From the NCBI RefSeq assembly GCF_001276515.1, contig NZ_LDVZ01000009.1:1-64000 (forward strand): 64,000 nt of DNA, read 5' to 3'. The notes under the pieces were generated by a model. It saw nothing but the letters and a program-made list of their open reading frames with translations. It had not been told where the DNA came from and made no database searches. The position numbers and the translations under genes are program-made. This document shows, in pieces, positions 22,062-33,231 of this stretch. Within the stretch, counting starts at the first letter, position 1; every line of letters starts with the position of its first letter. The stretch comes from Haemophilus sp. C1. GTDB taxonomy: Bacteria; Pseudomonadota; Gammaproteobacteria; Enterobacterales; Pasteurellaceae.

Positions 22062-22871
22062 ATGGCAATTAGTACAATTTTTATCTTACTGATTTGCGGT
22101 ATTTGTACCAATATGGTTTCTGCTATTTTTGGTATTGGCGGTGGGGTATTGATGGTGCCAATTTTACGTACATTATTTCCCGAATTGCCGATTCAAGTTA
22201 TTTCAGCTACATCACTCACCATTGTGATGTGTACCGCATTGATTAATTTATTATTTTTCCATAAGCAAAAAATTAAAATTGATCATATCAATATGATTTT
22301 ATGGTCTATAGCGATGGTGATTGGGGTGCAAATTGGTTTTGAATTAAGTTTTTATTTTTCTACAGCGATAATTAGTTTAATTTTTACGGTCAGTTTGAGT
22401 GCACTAGCGGTTAAAACATTTTTGAACAGATCGAGAATACAAATAGAAGTGTTTAATATGTCTCCTATAGAACGAGCGAAAGGTAGTATTAGCTGTTGTG
22501 GCGGAGGATTAATTGCGGGTATTACAGGTATTGGAGGCGGCTCTATCCTTGCTCCGCTTGTTGGCCAATTAAAAGGGGTAAAAACACAACAAATTGCCGT
22601 TTATACGAACTACATGATGATTATTGGTGGTATTGGTAATTTATATGGCTATCTCACAAGGGCCTTCCCTTATGATGTCAGTCTAAGTGGCCAATTAGGA
22701 TATGTAAATTTTCTTGTAGTTAGTGTCGTTACCTTGGGGTCATTTGGAATGAGTTTCTTCTCAATGAAATTGCGTGGATTAATGAATCCAGCTTTAACAA
22801 GAAAATTATTGGCGATTATCTTATTTTGTATTGCAGCCTATATGTGCATTTTGGAATTTGTATTCCATTAA
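22062..22871 (+). CDS. TauE/SafE-family sulfite exporter-like permease
   Basis: 269 residues from the ATG at 22062, chosen because AGGAG lies 8 bases upstream. The frame is open to 21972, but the added 30 residues are not supported by a ribosome-binding site. The protein is almost entirely hydrophobic, with about eight helices and two internally similar halves. Each half carries the glycine-rich motif of the family: FGIGGGVLMVP near residue 24 and ITGIGGGSILAP near 154. Members export sulfite, sulfoacetate or other sulfur or organic anions; the substrate here is unknown. Divergent from the sulfatase-maturase-like gene. Confidence 0.85.
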   Translation: MAISTIFILLICGICTNMVSAIFGIGGGVLMVPILRTLFPELPIQVISATSLTIVMCTALINLLFFHKQKIKIDHINMILWSIAMVIGVQIGFELSFYFSTAIISLIFTVSLSALAVKTFLNRSRIQIEVFNMSPIERAKGSISCCGGGLIAGITGIGGGSILAPLVGQLKGVKTQQIAVYTNYMMIIGGIGNLYGYLTRAFPYDVSLSGQLGYVNFLVVSVVTLGSFGMSFFSMKLRGLMNPALTRKLLAIILFCIAAYMCILEFVFH

Positions 22872-22882
22872 ATCAAATAAAC

Positions 22883-22905
22883 TAGACCTAGTTATTCTAG
22901 GTCTA
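22883..22905. terminator. Bidirectional terminator between permease and dxr
   Basis: TAGACCTAG (22883-22891), a 5-base spacer and CTAGGTCTA (22897-22905) form a 9-base stem. It overlaps the dxr stop codon and sits between convergent genes. Confidence 0.65.
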
Positions 22906-24096
22906 TTCCCCAATTAGCGTTTTCGCAATCTCTCTTGCTTGTGCATCAATTTCGAGTACATCATCAATATTTTGAATGGTATAAGGCGAAATTTTCTCAA
23001 TTGTTTTTGCATTAATTTTTGCAATATCCATAAAGCTAATTTGACGATCTAAAAATGCTTGTACGGCAATTTCATTAGCTGCATTCATTGCTGTTGTCGC
23101 ATATTGACCCTCAGCAAAGGCATCAATAGCCAGTTTTAAATTTGGATAACGATTAAAATCAGGTTCAATAAACGTCAGTTCTTTGACTTTAAAGAAATCG
23201 AGTGGTTCTACTCCAGCAAAAGTGCGGTGAGGATATGCCATAGTTTCTGCAATTGGTGTTCGCATATCTGGATTTCCCATTTGAGCAATGACTGAGCCAT
23301 CAACATAACGCACCATAGAATGAATTATCGATTGTGGATGAATAATGACTTCCATTTCTTCCGCACTTGCATTGAAAAGCCAGCGAGCCTCAATGTATTC
23401 CAAGCCCTTATTCATCATTGTAGCTGAATCGACAGAAATTTTTTTACCCATAGACCAATTAGGGTGTGCAACCGCTTGTTCTGGTGTGATGTTGGTGAAT
23501 TGTTCAAGTGGCGTGTAACGGAATGGCCCGCCAGAACCAGTGAGTATAATTTTACTTACACCTAATTCAGAAAGTGGGCAAAAACCAATTTTTTCTTGTG
23601 CTTCTGGCGGTAACGATTGAAAGATCGCATTATGTTCACTATCTACTGGTAAAAGCTTCGCACCATAGTTTTTTACGGCATCAATAAAAAGCTGTCCGCA
23701 GGTTACCAATGATTCTTTATTTGCCAGTAATACCCGTTTACCTGCTTTAACCGCTGAAAGAGTAGGTAACAATCCTGCAGCGCCAACAATAGATGCCATT
23801 ATCTGATCGGCATCTGGGTGTGCTGCAAGTTCACAAATAGCTTGTTGTCCGGCTAATACTTCGGTTGGAATATGATGAGCAATTAATTTCTCACGTAAAA
23901 TTTTAGCCGCATTTACATCATCAAGAGCCGCAAAGTTAGGTTGGAATTTTATGCATTGTTCAAACATTGCTTCTACATTTTTTCCGCCGACAAGTGCAAA
24001 TGCATGATATTTCTGAGGGTTATTTTCGATAACTGAAAGGGTGCTCTTACCAATTGATCCCGTTGAACCAAGAATGACAATGTTTTGTTTTTGCAT
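22903..24096 (-). CDS. dxr: 1-deoxy-D-xylulose 5-phosphate reductoisomerase
   Basis: 397 residues. Dxr (IspC) converts DXP to 2-C-methyl-D-erythritol 4-phosphate with NADPH, the committed step of the MEP isoprenoid pathway, and is the fosmidomycin target. The NADPH-binding GSTGSIG is at residues 10-16. [13 protein letters not shown] (metal and substrate acids), SGGPFR and the MNKGLE segment are visible in order. An uptake signal lies within the coding sequence near 23220. It is followed upstream on the strand by frr, 109 bases away. Confidence 0.97.
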   Translation of the reverse strand: MQKQNIVILGSTGSIGKSTLSVIENNPQKYHAFALVGGKNVEAMFEQCIKFQPNFAALDDVNAAKILREKLIAHHIPTEVLAGQQAICELAAHPDADQIMASIVGAAGLLPTLSAVKAGKRVLLANKESLVTCGQLFIDAVKNYGAKLLPVDSEHNAIFQSLPPEAQEKIGFCPLSELGVSKIILTGSGGPFRYTPLEQFTNITPEQAVAHPNWSMGKKISVDSATMMNKGLEYIEARWLFNASAEEMEVIIHPQSIIHSMVRYVDGSVIAQMGNPDMRTPIAETMAYPHRTFAGVEPLDFFKVKELTFIEPDFNRYPNLKLAIDAFAEGQYATTAMNAANEIAVQAFLDRQISFMDIAKINAKTIEKISPYTIQNIDDVLEIDAQAREIAKTLIGE

Positions 24097-24166
24097 AGAA
24101 TCTTTACCGCACTATTGTTGATTATATTTTCATTGGTACGTCTAAATTCGCATACCTAATAAAATA

Positions 24167-24190
24167 AAGGCAGACAAAACTGTCTGCCTT
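24167..24190 (-). terminator. frr terminator
   Basis: AAGGCAGACA (24167-24176) and TGTCTGCCTT (24181-24190) form a perfect 10-base stem with loop AAAC. On the minus strand it is followed by a TTATTTTATT tail. Confidence 0.85.
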
Positions 24191-24205
24191 TCGCATTTTT
24201 TATGA

Positions 24206-24763
24206 TTAGAAATCCATTAATTCTTTTTCTTTATCCGCTAATACTTCATCTACTTTTTTAATGTAAATATCTGTGATTTTTTGGATTTCTTCTTCTGCTT
24301 TATGTTGTTCGTTTTCGCTAATTTCTTTGTCTTTTAATAATGCTTTGATTTTATCATTCGCATCACGACGCACATTACGAACCGCAACTTTACCTTGTTC
24401 ACCTTCGCCTTTTACGATTTTGATTAAATCGCGACGGCGTTCTTCTGTTAATGGAGGAAGCGGAACACGGATTGTGGTACCCGCTGAAGATGGGTTTAAA
24501 CCTAAATCTGAGGTTAAAATTGCTTTTTCTACCGCAGAGATTAAAGAACGATCAAAAACAGTTACAGCTAATGTACGCGCATCTTCTGCCACTACGTTTG
24601 CTAATTGGCGAAGTGGGGTCGCTGCACCATAATATTCAACTTGAATTGCATCAAGTAAACTCGGTTGTGCACGACCAGTACGGATTTTCGAAATATGGCC
24701 TTTTAATGCTTCAAGGCTTTTTTCCATACGATCTTGAGCATCTTTTTTAATTTGGTTAAGCAT
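24206..24763 (-). CDS. frr: Ribosome recycling factor
   Basis: 185 residues, the usual length. RRF splits post-termination ribosomes together with EF-G. The N-terminal [20 protein letters not shown] helix, [13 protein letters not shown] (25-37) and [14 protein letters not shown] (near 113-126) identify it. GGACAAT precedes the ATG. In many genomes frr neighbours tsf and pyrH; here it is next to dxr, as in H. influenzae. Confidence 0.97.
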
Positions 24764-24864
24764 TGCATTGTCCTTTTAATTGACGAAAGTTAAAACGCGG
24801 TGATTTTACTGGATTTTTGTCAATTTTTGAATACATTTATCAGCTTGAAAACAGATAAAAAATG

Positions 24865-24892
24865 ACCGCACTTCAGTCACCCAAAGTGCGGT
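24865..24892 (-). terminator. pckA terminator with inverted USS pair
   Basis: ACCGCACTT (24865-24873) and AAGTGCGGT (24884-24892) form the stem, and T-rich sequence follows on the minus strand. Both arms are uptake signals. Confidence 0.75.
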
Positions 24893-24913
24893 TAATATTT
24901 TTAGTATTTTTAG

Positions 24914-26530
24914 TTAAGCTTTAGGACCCGCTGCAATTAAAGCTTTGCCTTCTTCGTTAGTTGCATATTTAACAAAGTTTTTCACAAAACGACCTGCTAA
25001 GTCTTCAGCTTTTGATTGCCATTGTGCTTTATCTGCGTAAGTATCGCGAGGATCTAAGATTGCAGAATCTACACCAGGTAATGCTTTAGGAATTGCTAAG
25101 TTGAAGATTGGCAATTCGCCCATTTCAGCTTTTTCAATTGAGCCATCTAAGATTGCATCAATGATTCCACGAGTATCTTTGATTGAGATACGTTTGCCTG
25201 TACCATTCCAACCAGTATTCACTAAGTAAGCTTCAGCACCTGCTGCTTGCATACGTTTTACTAACACTTCTGCATATTGAGTTGGGTGAAGGGTTAAGAA
25301 CGCTGCACCGAAACAGGCTGAGAAAGTTGGAGTTGGTTCAGTAATACCACGTTCAGTACCTGCTAATTTTGCAGTGAAACCTGATAAGAAGTAGTATTTA
25401 GTTTGTTCTGGTGTCAATTTAGATACTGGTGGCAATACGCCAAATGCATCTGCTGTTAAGAAAATCACTTTAGTTGCGTGACCAGCACGAGAAACTGGTT
25501 TTACAATGTTATCGATGTGATAAATTGGGTAAGACACGCGAGTATTTTCTGTTTTTGAGCCATCATCGAAATCAACAGAACCATCTGCACGAACAACTAC
25601 GTTTTCTAATAATGCATCGCGACGGATAGCGCGGTAAATATCCGGTTCATTTTCTTCTGAAAGGTGAATGGTTTTCGCATAGCAACCACCTTCAAAGTTA
25701 AAGATACCAACATCATCCCAACCGTGCTCATCGTCACCGATTAATTCACGTTTTGGATCGGTTGAAAGGGTTGTTTTACCTGTACCAGATAAGCCGAAGA
25801 AGATTGCTACATCTCCATCTTTACCAACGTTAGCTGAGCAGTGCATTGCGCCTACTCCTTTAAGTGGTAGGAAGTAGTTCATCATTGAGAACATACCTTT
25901 TTTCATTTCACCACCGTACCAAGTACCACCGATTAATTGAATGCGCTCAGTTAAGTTGAATGCAACAAAGTTTTCTGAATTTAAACCCTGTTCTTTCCAG
26001 TTTGGATTAGTTACTTTAGAACCGTTCATTACAACGAAATCAGGTTCAAAATTTTTGAGTTGTTCTTCAGTTGGGCGAATAAACATATTTTTTACAAAAT
26101 GTGCTTGCCATGCAACTTCAGTTACAATACGTACTGCAATACGGTCGTGTTCGCTAGCGCCACAGAAACCATCAACCACAAATAAGCGTTTACGAGAAAG
26201 CTGGTTAGTCACCAAGTCTTTTAAGCTTTGCCATGTAGCTTGGTTCATTGGTTTGTTGTCATTTTTCGCTGCTTCAGATGTCCACCAAACAGTATCTTTG
26301 GTTTTTTCATCTAACACGATATATTTATCTTTTGGTGAACGGCCAGTGAAGATACCTGTATCCACAGCTACTGCACCGGTCGTAGTTAAAGTACCTTTTT
26401 CAAAGCCTTCTAAACCCGGATTGGTTTCTTCTTCAAACAATTGCTCGTAGCTTGGATTGTAGACAACTTCTTTTACGTCATAAATGCCTAGCGCTTCAAG
26501 TTCTTTTACTACTTTGTTTAAGTCTGTCAT
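24914..26530 (-). CDS. pckA: Phosphoenolpyruvate carboxykinase (ATP)
   Basis: 538 residues. The enzyme interconverts oxaloacetate + ATP and phosphoenolpyruvate + CO2 + ADP in the cytoplasm. In Pasteurellaceae it is thought to work largely in the PEP-carboxylating direction during fermentative succinate formation. The kinase-1a P-loop [13 protein letters not shown] is near residue 250, [10 protein letters not shown] near 61-70, and [10 protein letters not shown] (arginine/phosphate region) near 330. AGGTGA precedes the ATG. A probable CRP site lies 70-85 bases upstream of the start, which fits catabolite control. Confidence 0.97.
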   Translation of the reverse strand: MTDLNKVVKELEALGIYDVKEVVYNPSYEQLFEEETNPGLEGFEKGTLTTTGAVAVDTGIFTGRSPKDKYIVLDEKTKDTVWWTSEAAKNDNKPMNQATWQSLKDLVTNQLSRKRLFVVDGFCGASEHDRIAVRIVTEVAWQAHFVKNMFIRPTEEQLKNFEPDFVVMNGSKVTNPNWKEQGLNSENFVAFNLTERIQLIGGTWYGGEMKKGMFSMMNYFLPLKGVGAMHCSANVGKDGDVAIFFGLSGTGKTTLSTDPKRELIGDDEHGWDDVGIFNFEGGCYAKTIHLSEENEPDIYRAIRRDALLENVVVRADGSVDFDDGSKTENTRVSYPIYHIDNIVKPVSRAGHATKVIFLTADAFGVLPPVSKLTPEQTKYYFLSGFTAKLAGTERGITEPTPTFSACFGAAFLTLHPTQYAEVLVKRMQAAGAEAYLVNTGWNGTGKRISIKDTRGIIDAILDGSIEKAEMGELPIFNLAIPKALPGVDSAILDPRDTYADKAQWQSKAEDLAGRFVKNFVKYATNEEGKALIAAGPKA

Positions 26531-26597
26531 AAGTCACCTCTAATATTTAAGATTAAAATTTAACTGTCACCTATTCTAAAGAATGTCAATGTAAAAA

Positions 26598-26617
26598 AAT
26601 GTTAACTAGATCTCATT
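26598..26617. promoter_or_regulatory. Candidate CRP site upstream of pckA
   Basis: TGTTA-ACTAGA-TCTCA (26600-26615) matches the TGTGA-N6-TCACA consensus at 8 of 10 positions. It keeps the CTAGA spacer seen in other CRP-type sites of this window (uspA and the second xyl-type control region). Confidence 0.5.
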
Positions 26618-26676
26618 TTTGAAAAATTATAGCTCTCCATTACCTATTTTTAGGTGTATTAATGATGTAGATCAAA

Positions 26677-26699
26677 AATCCCGACATGGCGTCGGGATT
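26677..26699 (-). terminator. hslO terminator
   Basis: AATCCCGAC (26677-26685) and GTCGGGATT (26691-26699) form a perfect 9-base stem with loop ATGGC. A T run follows on the minus strand. Confidence 0.85.
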
Positions 26700-26703
26700 G
26701 TTT

Positions 26704-27585
26704 TTAAGGTTTTGTTGATTTTAATTTTTCAATCGCTTCTTTATTAAAGAAGTAGTGTGTGCCACAACACTCACATTGCATATCAATACTGCCTTTATGT
26801 TCGGCTAGTATTTCATCAATTTCTTCATCGGAGATGAGCAGTAATGCAGAACCAGAACGCTCTGCAGAGCAGCCACAGAAAAATTGTACATCTTGTGCTG
26901 GATAAAGATTGACGGTTTCTTCATGATATAAACGATAGAGTAACTCTTCTGCTGGGAGGCCAAATAATTCTTCGTCTTTTACTGTTGCTGCGAGCGTAGT
27001 TAAATGCTCAAAATCTTCTGGTGTACCAGAACCATCAGGCATAATTTGTAATAACATACCTGCTGCAGTTGGCTTGCCTTCATATTCTCCAGTACGAATA
27101 ATTAATTGAGTTTGAAGCTGTTCTGAGCGTACAAAATAATCTTCTAAGCATTCTGTGATTGTCGGTTTATCTAAGCTAATTACACCTTGGTAGCGTTCAC
27201 CTTCTTTGGGTGCAATAGTAATGACCAATACGCCTTTGCCAATCATATTGTGCAGACTCATATTTTCAGTGATGTTCCCATCCACTCGAGCAAGGGCACG
27301 GATTTGTTGTTGATCATTGCCATTTACTAATGCTAAGCGTAATGGACCATCGCCTTGAATTTGTACGGTGATATTACCGTCAAATTTTAGTGTGGCAGTG
27401 AGCAAATTAGTCGCCACCATCATTTCACCCAATAAATCCTGTACTGCTTTCGGATACCGATGGGTATTTAATGTATCAGTGAATGTTTTATTTAAGCGAA
27501 CCCATTCCCCACGAACCGCACGATTTTGGAAAAGATAACGGTAAAGCTTGTCATTGTCTTGAGTATAGTCTCGTTGATTGGTCAT
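26704..27585 (-). CDS. hslO: Redox-regulated chaperone Hsp33
   Basis: 293 residues. Hsp33 is a cytoplasmic holdase switched on by oxidation. The zinc switch is visible near the C-terminus as CGC (around 233-235) and CECC, about 30 residues later, matching the CxC...CxxC pattern of the family. The N-terminal substrate-binding domain begins with LYRYLFQNRAVRGEWVRL (residues 14-31). The start at 27585 has AGGAAT upstream. It is isolated between pckA and argH with terminators on both sides. Confidence 0.95.
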   Translation of the reverse strand: MTNQRDYTQDNDKLYRYLFQNRAVRGEWVRLNKTFTDTLNTHRYPKAVQDLLGEMMVATNLLTATLKFDGNITVQIQGDGPLRLALVNGNDQQQIRALARVDGNITENMSLHNMIGKGVLVITIAPKEGERYQGVISLDKPTITECLEDYFVRSEQLQTQLIIRTGEYEGKPTAAGMLLQIMPDGSGTPEDFEHLTTLAATVKDEELFGLPAEELLYRLYHEETVNLYPAQDVQFFCGCSAERSGSALLLISDEEIDEILAEHKGSIDMQCECCGTHYFFNKEAIEKLKSTKP

Positions 27586-27605
27586 TGATCATTCCTAATT
27601 GAAAT

Positions 27606-27635
27606 AAAAAGTGCGGTAGTTTTTCCCGCACTTTT
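27606..27635 (-). terminator. argH terminator with USS pair
   Basis: AAAAAGTGCGG (27606-27616) pairs with CCGCACTTTT (27626-27635), and a T run follows on the minus strand. Only the left arm is a complete 9-base uptake signal; the right arm has CCCGCACTT. Confidence 0.7.
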
Positions 27636-27741
27636 TGTTTTTATCATCTTATTTAAGTGTTGCTACTCATAATTGGGGCTATTCACTGGATTGCAAGGGA
27701 GTCTTGTGAAATCCAATTGTGATATGCGCCTTAAAATATGA

Positions 27742-29115
27742 TTAAGCAAATCTTGTTTTGGCTTCTGCAATAGCTTCGGCAACACGCAATGGCGATACAC
27801 CACCTTTTGCACAACGTTTGTCTAAGCAAGATTGGAGCGAAAGAATCTCGTAAACATCATCTCCCACTACTTCACTAAATTGGCGAAATTCAGGGATAGT
27901 AAGATCTTCTAATCCTTTGCCTTTCTCGATGGCATAAACAACCGTTTCACCCACGATATGATGGGAATCTCGGAAAGGTACTCCCTTAGAAACCAAATAA
28001 TCCGCTAATTCAGTTGCGTTTGAATAACCTTTTAACGCGGCTTCACGAGTACGTTCAACATTTACTTTCAATTCATCTAATACGAACGTTGCCATGTCCA
28101 CACAGTTTTGCCAAGTATCTAAGGTATCAAAAATGCCCTCTTTGTCTTCTTGCATATCTTTATTATACGCAAGTGGCAAGCCTTTTAAGGTAATTAACAT
28201 GCCTGTTAATGAGCCGATCACTCTGCCGGCTTTGCCTCGAATTAACTCACATGCGTCAGGATTTTTCTTTTGTGGCATTAATGATGAGCCAGACGTCACG
28301 CGGTCGGATAGTTCTACGAAATTTGCCTCTCCGCTGTTAAAGATAATCATATCTTCAGCAAAGCGAGAAAGATGCGCCATACTGAGGGAGGCGATGGAAA
28401 GCAATTCTACGATATGATCGCGGTCAGAGACGCTATCTAAGCTATTTCTAGTCGCGAAAGCAAAACCAAGATCGTGCGCAAGTGAATCACGATCTACGGC
28501 ATAAGCCGTACCAGCCAGCGCACCACTACCAAGTGGACAGGTATTCATTCGATTATACGCATCTGTTAAACGTGAATAGTCTCGGTCGAACATTTCTACA
28601 TATGCCATACACCAATGCGCAAAAGTGATTGGTTGAGCTCGTTGTAAATGGGTATAGCCAGGCATTACTGCTTGTTGTGTGTTTTCTGCGGTTTGAACTA
28701 AGTGGCGTTGCAAATTACGTACTGATTCTTGTAATTCAACCACACGTTGTTTGCACCATAGTTTTATATCTACTGCCACTTGATCGTTACGACTACGGCC
28801 AGTATGTAATTTTTTACCAAGATTGCCTACTTTATCAATTAGCTTACTTTCAACCCAACTATGAATATCTTCTGCATCATCTTGTAAAATTGCTTGCGGA
28901 TTTGACCGCACTTCAATAAGTAATTCATTTAGTGCTTGTTCAAGTTGATGCTGTTCTTCGATAGTTAATACATTCACTTTCACCAAGGCTTTGGACCAAC
29001 CAATTGAGCCTTGAATATCCTGTTCTGCCAAACGGTAATCAAACCGTAATGAATCATTAAAATCTTTAAAACGTTTATCTGCGGCTTGTGTAAAACGCCC
29101 ACCCCAAAGTGCCAT
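27742..29115 (-). CDS. argH: Argininosuccinate lyase
   Basis: 457 residues. ArgH splits argininosuccinate into arginine and fumarate, the last step of arginine synthesis. The superfamily signature [12 protein letters not shown] is near residue 280, with the catalytic serine in the flexible loop, and [13 protein letters not shown] near 106-118. It stands alone here without other arg genes, as is typical of H. influenzae, which often depends on supplied precursors. An uptake signal lies inside the gene near 28903. Confidence 0.97.
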   Translation of the reverse strand: MALWGGRFTQAADKRFKDFNDSLRFDYRLAEQDIQGSIGWSKALVKVNVLTIEEQHQLEQALNELLIEVRSNPQAILQDDAEDIHSWVESKLIDKVGNLGKKLHTGRSRNDQVAVDIKLWCKQRVVELQESVRNLQRHLVQTAENTQQAVMPGYTHLQRAQPITFAHWCMAYVEMFDRDYSRLTDAYNRMNTCPLGSGALAGTAYAVDRDSLAHDLGFAFATRNSLDSVSDRDHIVELLSIASLSMAHLSRFAEDMIIFNSGEANFVELSDRVTSGSSLMPQKKNPDACELIRGKAGRVIGSLTGMLITLKGLPLAYNKDMQEDKEGIFDTLDTWQNCVDMATFVLDELKVNVERTREAALKGYSNATELADYLVSKGVPFRDSHHIVGETVVYAIEKGKGLEDLTIPEFRQFSEVVGDDVYEILSLQSCLDKRCAKGGVSPLRVAEAIAEAKTRFA

Positions 29116-29188
29116 AATTTTTCCTTTTTATTCTAATTAATTATTCTACCGTTATGTATAGTAGCAATATACTATTGAATAATAAAAC

Positions 29189-29221
29189 AAAATGGACAAA
29201 ACCTCTCATTTTGTCCATTTT
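29189..29221 (-). terminator. galU terminator
   Basis: AAAATGGACAAAA (29189-29201) and TTTTGTCCATTTT (29209-29221) form a perfect 13-base stem with a 7-base loop between galU and argH. Confidence 0.85.
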
Positions 29222-29238
29222 ATCTATATTGGTGCTAT

Positions 29239-30126
29239 TTATAGCGTTTTTGCCAAATTTTTGATAAAGGATTTAAATTCTTTACCTAATTTTTCGTGAC
29301 GAATACCATATTCTACGAAAGCTTCCATATAGCCAATTTTATCGCCACAGTCGAATGTTTCACCTGTCATATGAAATGCTTCAACGGTTTCTTTTTCAAT
29401 GAGCATATCAATAGCATCGGTTAATTGGATTTCATCGCCAACACCAATTGGCGTCTTTTCCAACAAGTCCCAAATTGCTGCTGAGAAAACGTAACGACCA
29501 ACTACAGCAAGGTTTGATGGCGCATCTTCAATAGAGGGTTTTTCAACAATGCTATTAATTTTTGCACTTTCACCGCCATTAAGATTCTCACCACCACAAT
29601 CTGCAACACCATAGCTACTCACATTTTCTTGTGAAACAGGCGTTACCATAATTTGGCTTGTACCAGTTTCATTAAAGCGTCGAATCATTGCAGAAAGATT
29701 TTCTTTTTTCTGGTCTGCACTGAAATCGGCTAACAATACGTCAGGTAGTACAACTGCAAATGGCTCATTGCCCACAAGTGGGCGACCGCATAATACAGCG
29801 TGTCCTAATCCTTTTGCGTTGCCTTGGCGAACATGCATAATAGTTACATCTTTTGGACAGATAGAACGTACTTCTTCTAGAAGCTGACGTTTAACGCGTT
29901 TTTCTAGCATTGTTTCTAGTTCAAAAGAGGTATCAAAATGGTTTTCGATAGCATTTTTTGATGAATGCGTGACAAGCACAATTTCTTTTATGCCTGCGGC
30001 AACACATTCATTTACCACGTATTGAATCAATGGTTTATCAACCAAAGTAAGCATTTCCTTCGGAATTGCCTTCGTGGCAGGCAACATACGTGTACCAAGA
30101 CCGGCTACAGGAATAATTGCTTTCAT
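29239..30126 (-). CDS. galU: UTP-glucose-1-phosphate uridylyltransferase
   Basis: 295 residues. GalU makes UDP-glucose, the donor for the glucose and (through GalE) galactose residues of LPS outer core, so it feeds glycosyltransferases such as LpsA at the start of the window. The nucleotidyl-transferase motif [19 protein letters not shown] is at residues 8-26, and VEKPS lies near 193-197. The start at 30126 is 23 bases downstream of csrA on the same strand, suggesting cotranscription with csrA. Confidence 0.97.
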   Translation of the reverse strand: MKAIIPVAGLGTRMLPATKAIPKEMLTLVDKPLIQYVVNECVAAGIKEIVLVTHSSKNAIENHFDTSFELETMLEKRVKRQLLEEVRSICPKDVTIMHVRQGNAKGLGHAVLCGRPLVGNEPFAVVLPDVLLADFSADQKKENLSAMIRRFNETGTSQIMVTPVSQENVSSYGVADCGGENLNGGESAKINSIVEKPSIEDAPSNLAVVGRYVFSAAIWDLLEKTPIGVGDEIQLTDAIDMLIEKETVEAFHMTGETFDCGDKIGYMEAFVEYGIRHEKLGKEFKSFIKNLAKTL

Positions 30127-30149
30127 AATATAAAATCCATTATTTACGA

Positions 30150-30341
30150 TTATGATGAACTGTCTAATTGTTCATCTTGCATCTGTTTAATTCGTTGGTA
30201 AATTTCTTCTCGGTGAACGGATACTTCTTTAGGCGCTTCTACACCGAGTTTAACTTGGTTTCCACGTACACTCAAAATCGTGATAGAAATATCATTTCCA
30301 ATAAGTACACTTTCGCCAACTTTACGAGTCAAGATTAACAT
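30150..30341 (-). CDS. csrA: Carbon storage regulator CsrA
   Basis: 63 residues, two more than in E. coli. CsrA is a dimeric RNA-binding protein that represses or activates translation by binding GGA motifs. [20 protein letters not shown] opens the protein, and the RNA-contact segment [13 protein letters not shown] (39-51) is intact. AGGAGA lies before the ATG. It is placed between alaS and galU, and alaS-csrA linkage is widely conserved. Confidence 0.97.
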   Translation of the reverse strand: MLILTRKVGESVLIGNDISITILSVRGNQVKLGVEAPKEVSVHREEIYQRIKQMQDEQLDSSS

Positions 30342-30392
30342 CTTTTATCTCCTTAGTTTGCATTTATTAGATATCCCTATCAATCAAGGAAG

Positions 30393-30411
30393 GGTTGGCA
30401 TCCCACCAACC
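30393..30411 (-). terminator. Hairpin at the end of alaS
   Basis: GGTTGG (30393-30398) and CCAACC (30406-30411) with a 7-base loop lie in the 78-base alaS-csrA gap. The stem is only 6 bases and lacks a strong T run, so partial readthrough into csrA is likely. Confidence 0.45.
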
Positions 30412-30419
30412 GGCTTGTA

Positions 30420-33044
30420 CTACAGATTTTCGTTTAACCAGTCCTGCGCCACCTTAACTGCTTGTGCCACATTTTCTGGTTGGGAGCCTCCTGCCATTGC
30501 CATATCCGGACGACCACCGCCTTTACCCCCGACCTGTTGAGCCATTAAATTAACGAGCTCTCCAGCTTTTACTTTGGTAGTTAAATCGTTTGTTACACCA
30601 ACGACAAGGTTGACTTTTTCATCTAAGATCGATGCGAATGCGATTACGCCTGAGCCGAGTTGATTTTTTAAATCGTCGACCATCACACGTAATGATTTTG
30701 TTTCTATGCCGTCTAATTGTTGTGCGATAACAGAAACACCGTTGATTTTGACCGCACTTTTTACAAAATCAGAACCAGCCTGCATTGCGGCTTTTTCTTT
30801 TAGACCTTGTAATTCTTTTTCCACTTTCTTCGCTTTGTCTTGAAGTTGTTGGATTTTTTCCACTAAGGTATTTACGTCTGATTTTAATAAGTCCGCGCTT
30901 TGGGTCAGAATACGTTGTTGATTATGTAACCACTCAATCGCATTTTCACCTGTTACTGCCTCAATACGGCGAACACCTGCTGCTACAGCGCTTTCAGTGA
31001 TAATTTTAAATAGGCCGATATCCCCAGTACGTTTTGCGTGAATACCACCACAAAGCTCAATTGAAAAATCGCCCATGGTTAATACGCGAACGTTTTCACC
31101 ATATTTCTCGCCAAAGAGTGCCATTGCCCCTTTTGCTTTCGCTGAATCAATGTCCATAATATCCGTTTGCACAGGGAAGTTAGCGCGGATTTTTTGGTTT
31201 ACTAATGTTTCAATTTGAGTTAATTGTTCTTTTGTAATTGCTTCTGGCTGTGCAAAGTCAAAACGCAAGGCTTTATCTGAAACAAGTGAGCCTTTTTGCA
31301 CAACATGTTGACCTAAAACTTGACGTAAGGCCGCGTGCAATAAGTGTGTTGCTGAGTGATTGAGCGATGTGTTATGGCGACGTTCTGCATCCACAATAGC
31401 ATTCACTGATTGCCCAACTTTCAAACTTCCTTGCGTTAATTCTCCAATGTGTCCAAATACTTGCCCATATTTTTGGGTATCTTTCACATTAAAGGTAACA
31501 CCTTGTGCGCTTAAATATCCGCTGTCACCAATTTGACCACCTGATTCTGCATAAAACGGCGTATTTTCCAAAATAACGACCGCACTTTGACCCGCTTCGA
31601 TACTTTCCACTGATTTACCATCATAGAAAAGTGCGGTGATTTTTGCTTGAGATTCGACTTCAGTATAGCCTTCAAACTTGGTTTCGCCATCTACACGAAT
31701 AATACTGTTGTAGTCGACACCAAACTGACTCGCTGCTTGAGCACGAGTACGTTGTGCTTCCATTTCACGGTCAAACGCTTGTTCATCAATGGTGATATTG
31801 CGCTCACGACATACATCAGCGGTTAAATCCAATGGGAAACCATAGGTGTCATAAAGTTTGAATGCAACTTCACCTGAAAGAACACCATCTTTCACTTGAG
31901 CAAGGGCTTCATCTAATAAGCTCAAGCCGCGCTCTAGAGTGCGAGCAAATTGTTCTTCTTCTAAACGTAATAGTTTTTCAACATTTACTTGTTTTGCTTT
32001 TACGTCTTTGCCAGCTTCAGCCATTACTTCAATTAGAGTTGGAACGAGTTTATAGAAAAAGGCCTCTTTGGCACCTAATAAGTGACCGTGACGAACTGCA
32101 CGGCGAATAATACGACGTAAGACATAACCACGGCCTTCGTTTGATGGAATAACGCCATCTGCGATTAAATATGCACAAGAACGAATATGGTCAGCAATAA
32201 CACGTAATGATTTGTTAGTTAAATCTGTTGCGCCTACAATTTCCGCTGTTTTTGCGATTAATGTTTTGAAAATATCAATCTCGTAGTTTGAGTTAACATG
32301 TTGTAATACAGCAGAAATACGCTCTAAGCCCATACCTGTGTCAACTGATGGATGTGGTAATTTTTCCATTGTGCCATCGGCTAAACGGTTGAATTGCATG
32401 AACACAACGTTCCAGATTTCGATATAACGGTCGCCATCTTCTTCTGGTGAGCCTGGAGGTCCCCCCCAAATATGATCACCGTGATCGTAGAAAATTTCAG
32501 TACAAGGACCGCAAGGACCGGTATCGCCCATTGCCCAGAAGTTGTCTGATGCGTAAGGTGCGCCTTTATTGTCACCAATGCGAATAATGCGTTCAGCAGG
32601 AACGCCGACTTCTTTATTCCAGATATTATAGGCTTCTTCATCGGTTTCATACACGGTTACCCATAGTTTTTCTTTAGGTAAACCAAGCCATTGTGGGGAT
32701 GTTAAATATTCCCAAGCAAAATTAATCGCATCGTGTTTAAAGTAATCACCAAAACTGAAGTTACCGAGCATTTCAAAGAAAGTATGATGACGCGCGGTAT
32801 AACCAACATTTTCTAGGTCGTTATGTTTACCACCAGCACGTACGCAACGTTGCGCGGTGGTCGCTCTAGAATAAGGCCGTTTATCCATTCCAAGGAATAC
32901 ATCCTTAAATTGGTTCATCCCAGCATTCGTGAAAAGCAAAGTCGGATCATTTTCCGGCACAAGTGAGCTACTCTCAACTACTTGGTGGCCTTTGCTATGG
33001 AAAAAATCAAGGAATGATTGTCTTATTTCTGCTGTTGTTTTCAT
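30420..33044 (-). CDS. alaS: Alanyl-tRNA synthetase
   Basis: 874 residues, full length. AlaRS charges tRNA-Ala and edits mischarged Gly/Ser. The order is: class II catalytic core (1 to about 240, with motif 2 region [16 protein letters not shown] near 66-81), tRNA-recognition domain, editing domain with the zinc-type HSATHLLH (near 566-573) and CGGIH (near 669), then the C-terminal C-Ala domain. Uptake signals lie inside the gene near 31580 and 31630. The start at 33044 has AAGGAT upstream. Confidence 0.97.
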   Translation of the reverse strand: MKTTAEIRQSFLDFFHSKGHQVVESSSLVPENDPTLLFTNAGMNQFKDVFLGMDKRPYSRATTAQRCVRAGGKHNDLENVGYTARHHTFFEMLGNFSFGDYFKHDAINFAWEYLTSPQWLGLPKEKLWVTVYETDEEAYNIWNKEVGVPAERIIRIGDNKGAPYASDNFWAMGDTGPCGPCTEIFYDHGDHIWGGPPGSPEEDGDRYIEIWNVVFMQFNRLADGTMEKLPHPSVDTGMGLERISAVLQHVNSNYEIDIFKTLIAKTAEIVGATDLTNKSLRVIADHIRSCAYLIADGVIPSNEGRGYVLRRIIRRAVRHGHLLGAKEAFFYKLVPTLIEVMAEAGKDVKAKQVNVEKLLRLEEEQFARTLERGLSLLDEALAQVKDGVLSGEVAFKLYDTYGFPLDLTADVCRERNITIDEQAFDREMEAQRTRAQAASQFGVDYNSIIRVDGETKFEGYTEVESQAKITALFYDGKSVESIEAGQSAVVILENTPFYAESGGQIGDSGYLSAQGVTFNVKDTQKYGQVFGHIGELTQGSLKVGQSVNAIVDAERRHNTSLNHSATHLLHAALRQVLGQHVVQKGSLVSDKALRFDFAQPEAITKEQLTQIETLVNQKIRANFPVQTDIMDIDSAKAKGAMALFGEKYGENVRVLTMGDFSIELCGGIHAKRTGDIGLFKIITESAVAAGVRRIEAVTGENAIEWLHNQQRILTQSADLLKSDVNTLVEKIQQLQDKAKKVEKELQGLKEKAAMQAGSDFVKSAVKINGVSVIAQQLDGIETKSLRVMVDDLKNQLGSGVIAFASILDEKVNLVVGVTNDLTTKVKAGELVNLMAQQVGGKGGGRPDMAMAGGSQPENVAQAVKVAQDWLNENL

Positions 33045-33148
33045 TAAAAAGAATCCTTGTTACCCATAATAAAAATAAAAACTAAACCGTACTATTTTTG
33101 CATATTTTTGAAATTTATAAAAAGGCTTTTTGCCAAAACCCCAAAATA

Positions 33149-33184
33149 AAACCGCACTTCACGACGCTATTTGAGAAGTGCGGT
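33149..33184 (-). terminator. uspA terminator with inverted USS pair
   Basis: AACCGCACTTC (33150-33160) and GAAGTGCGGTT (33174-33184) form an 11-base perfect stem, and T-rich sequence follows on the minus strand. Confidence 0.8.
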
Positions 33185-33231
33185 TAAAATTTAAGTTATT
33201 TCAGATTATTCAAAAAACAATTTCTTGTTAA

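Noticed and set aside
25941..26450. 169-codon plus-strand ORF opposite pckA
   Set aside because: Shadow of the pckA reading frame; no promoter or ribosome-binding site.
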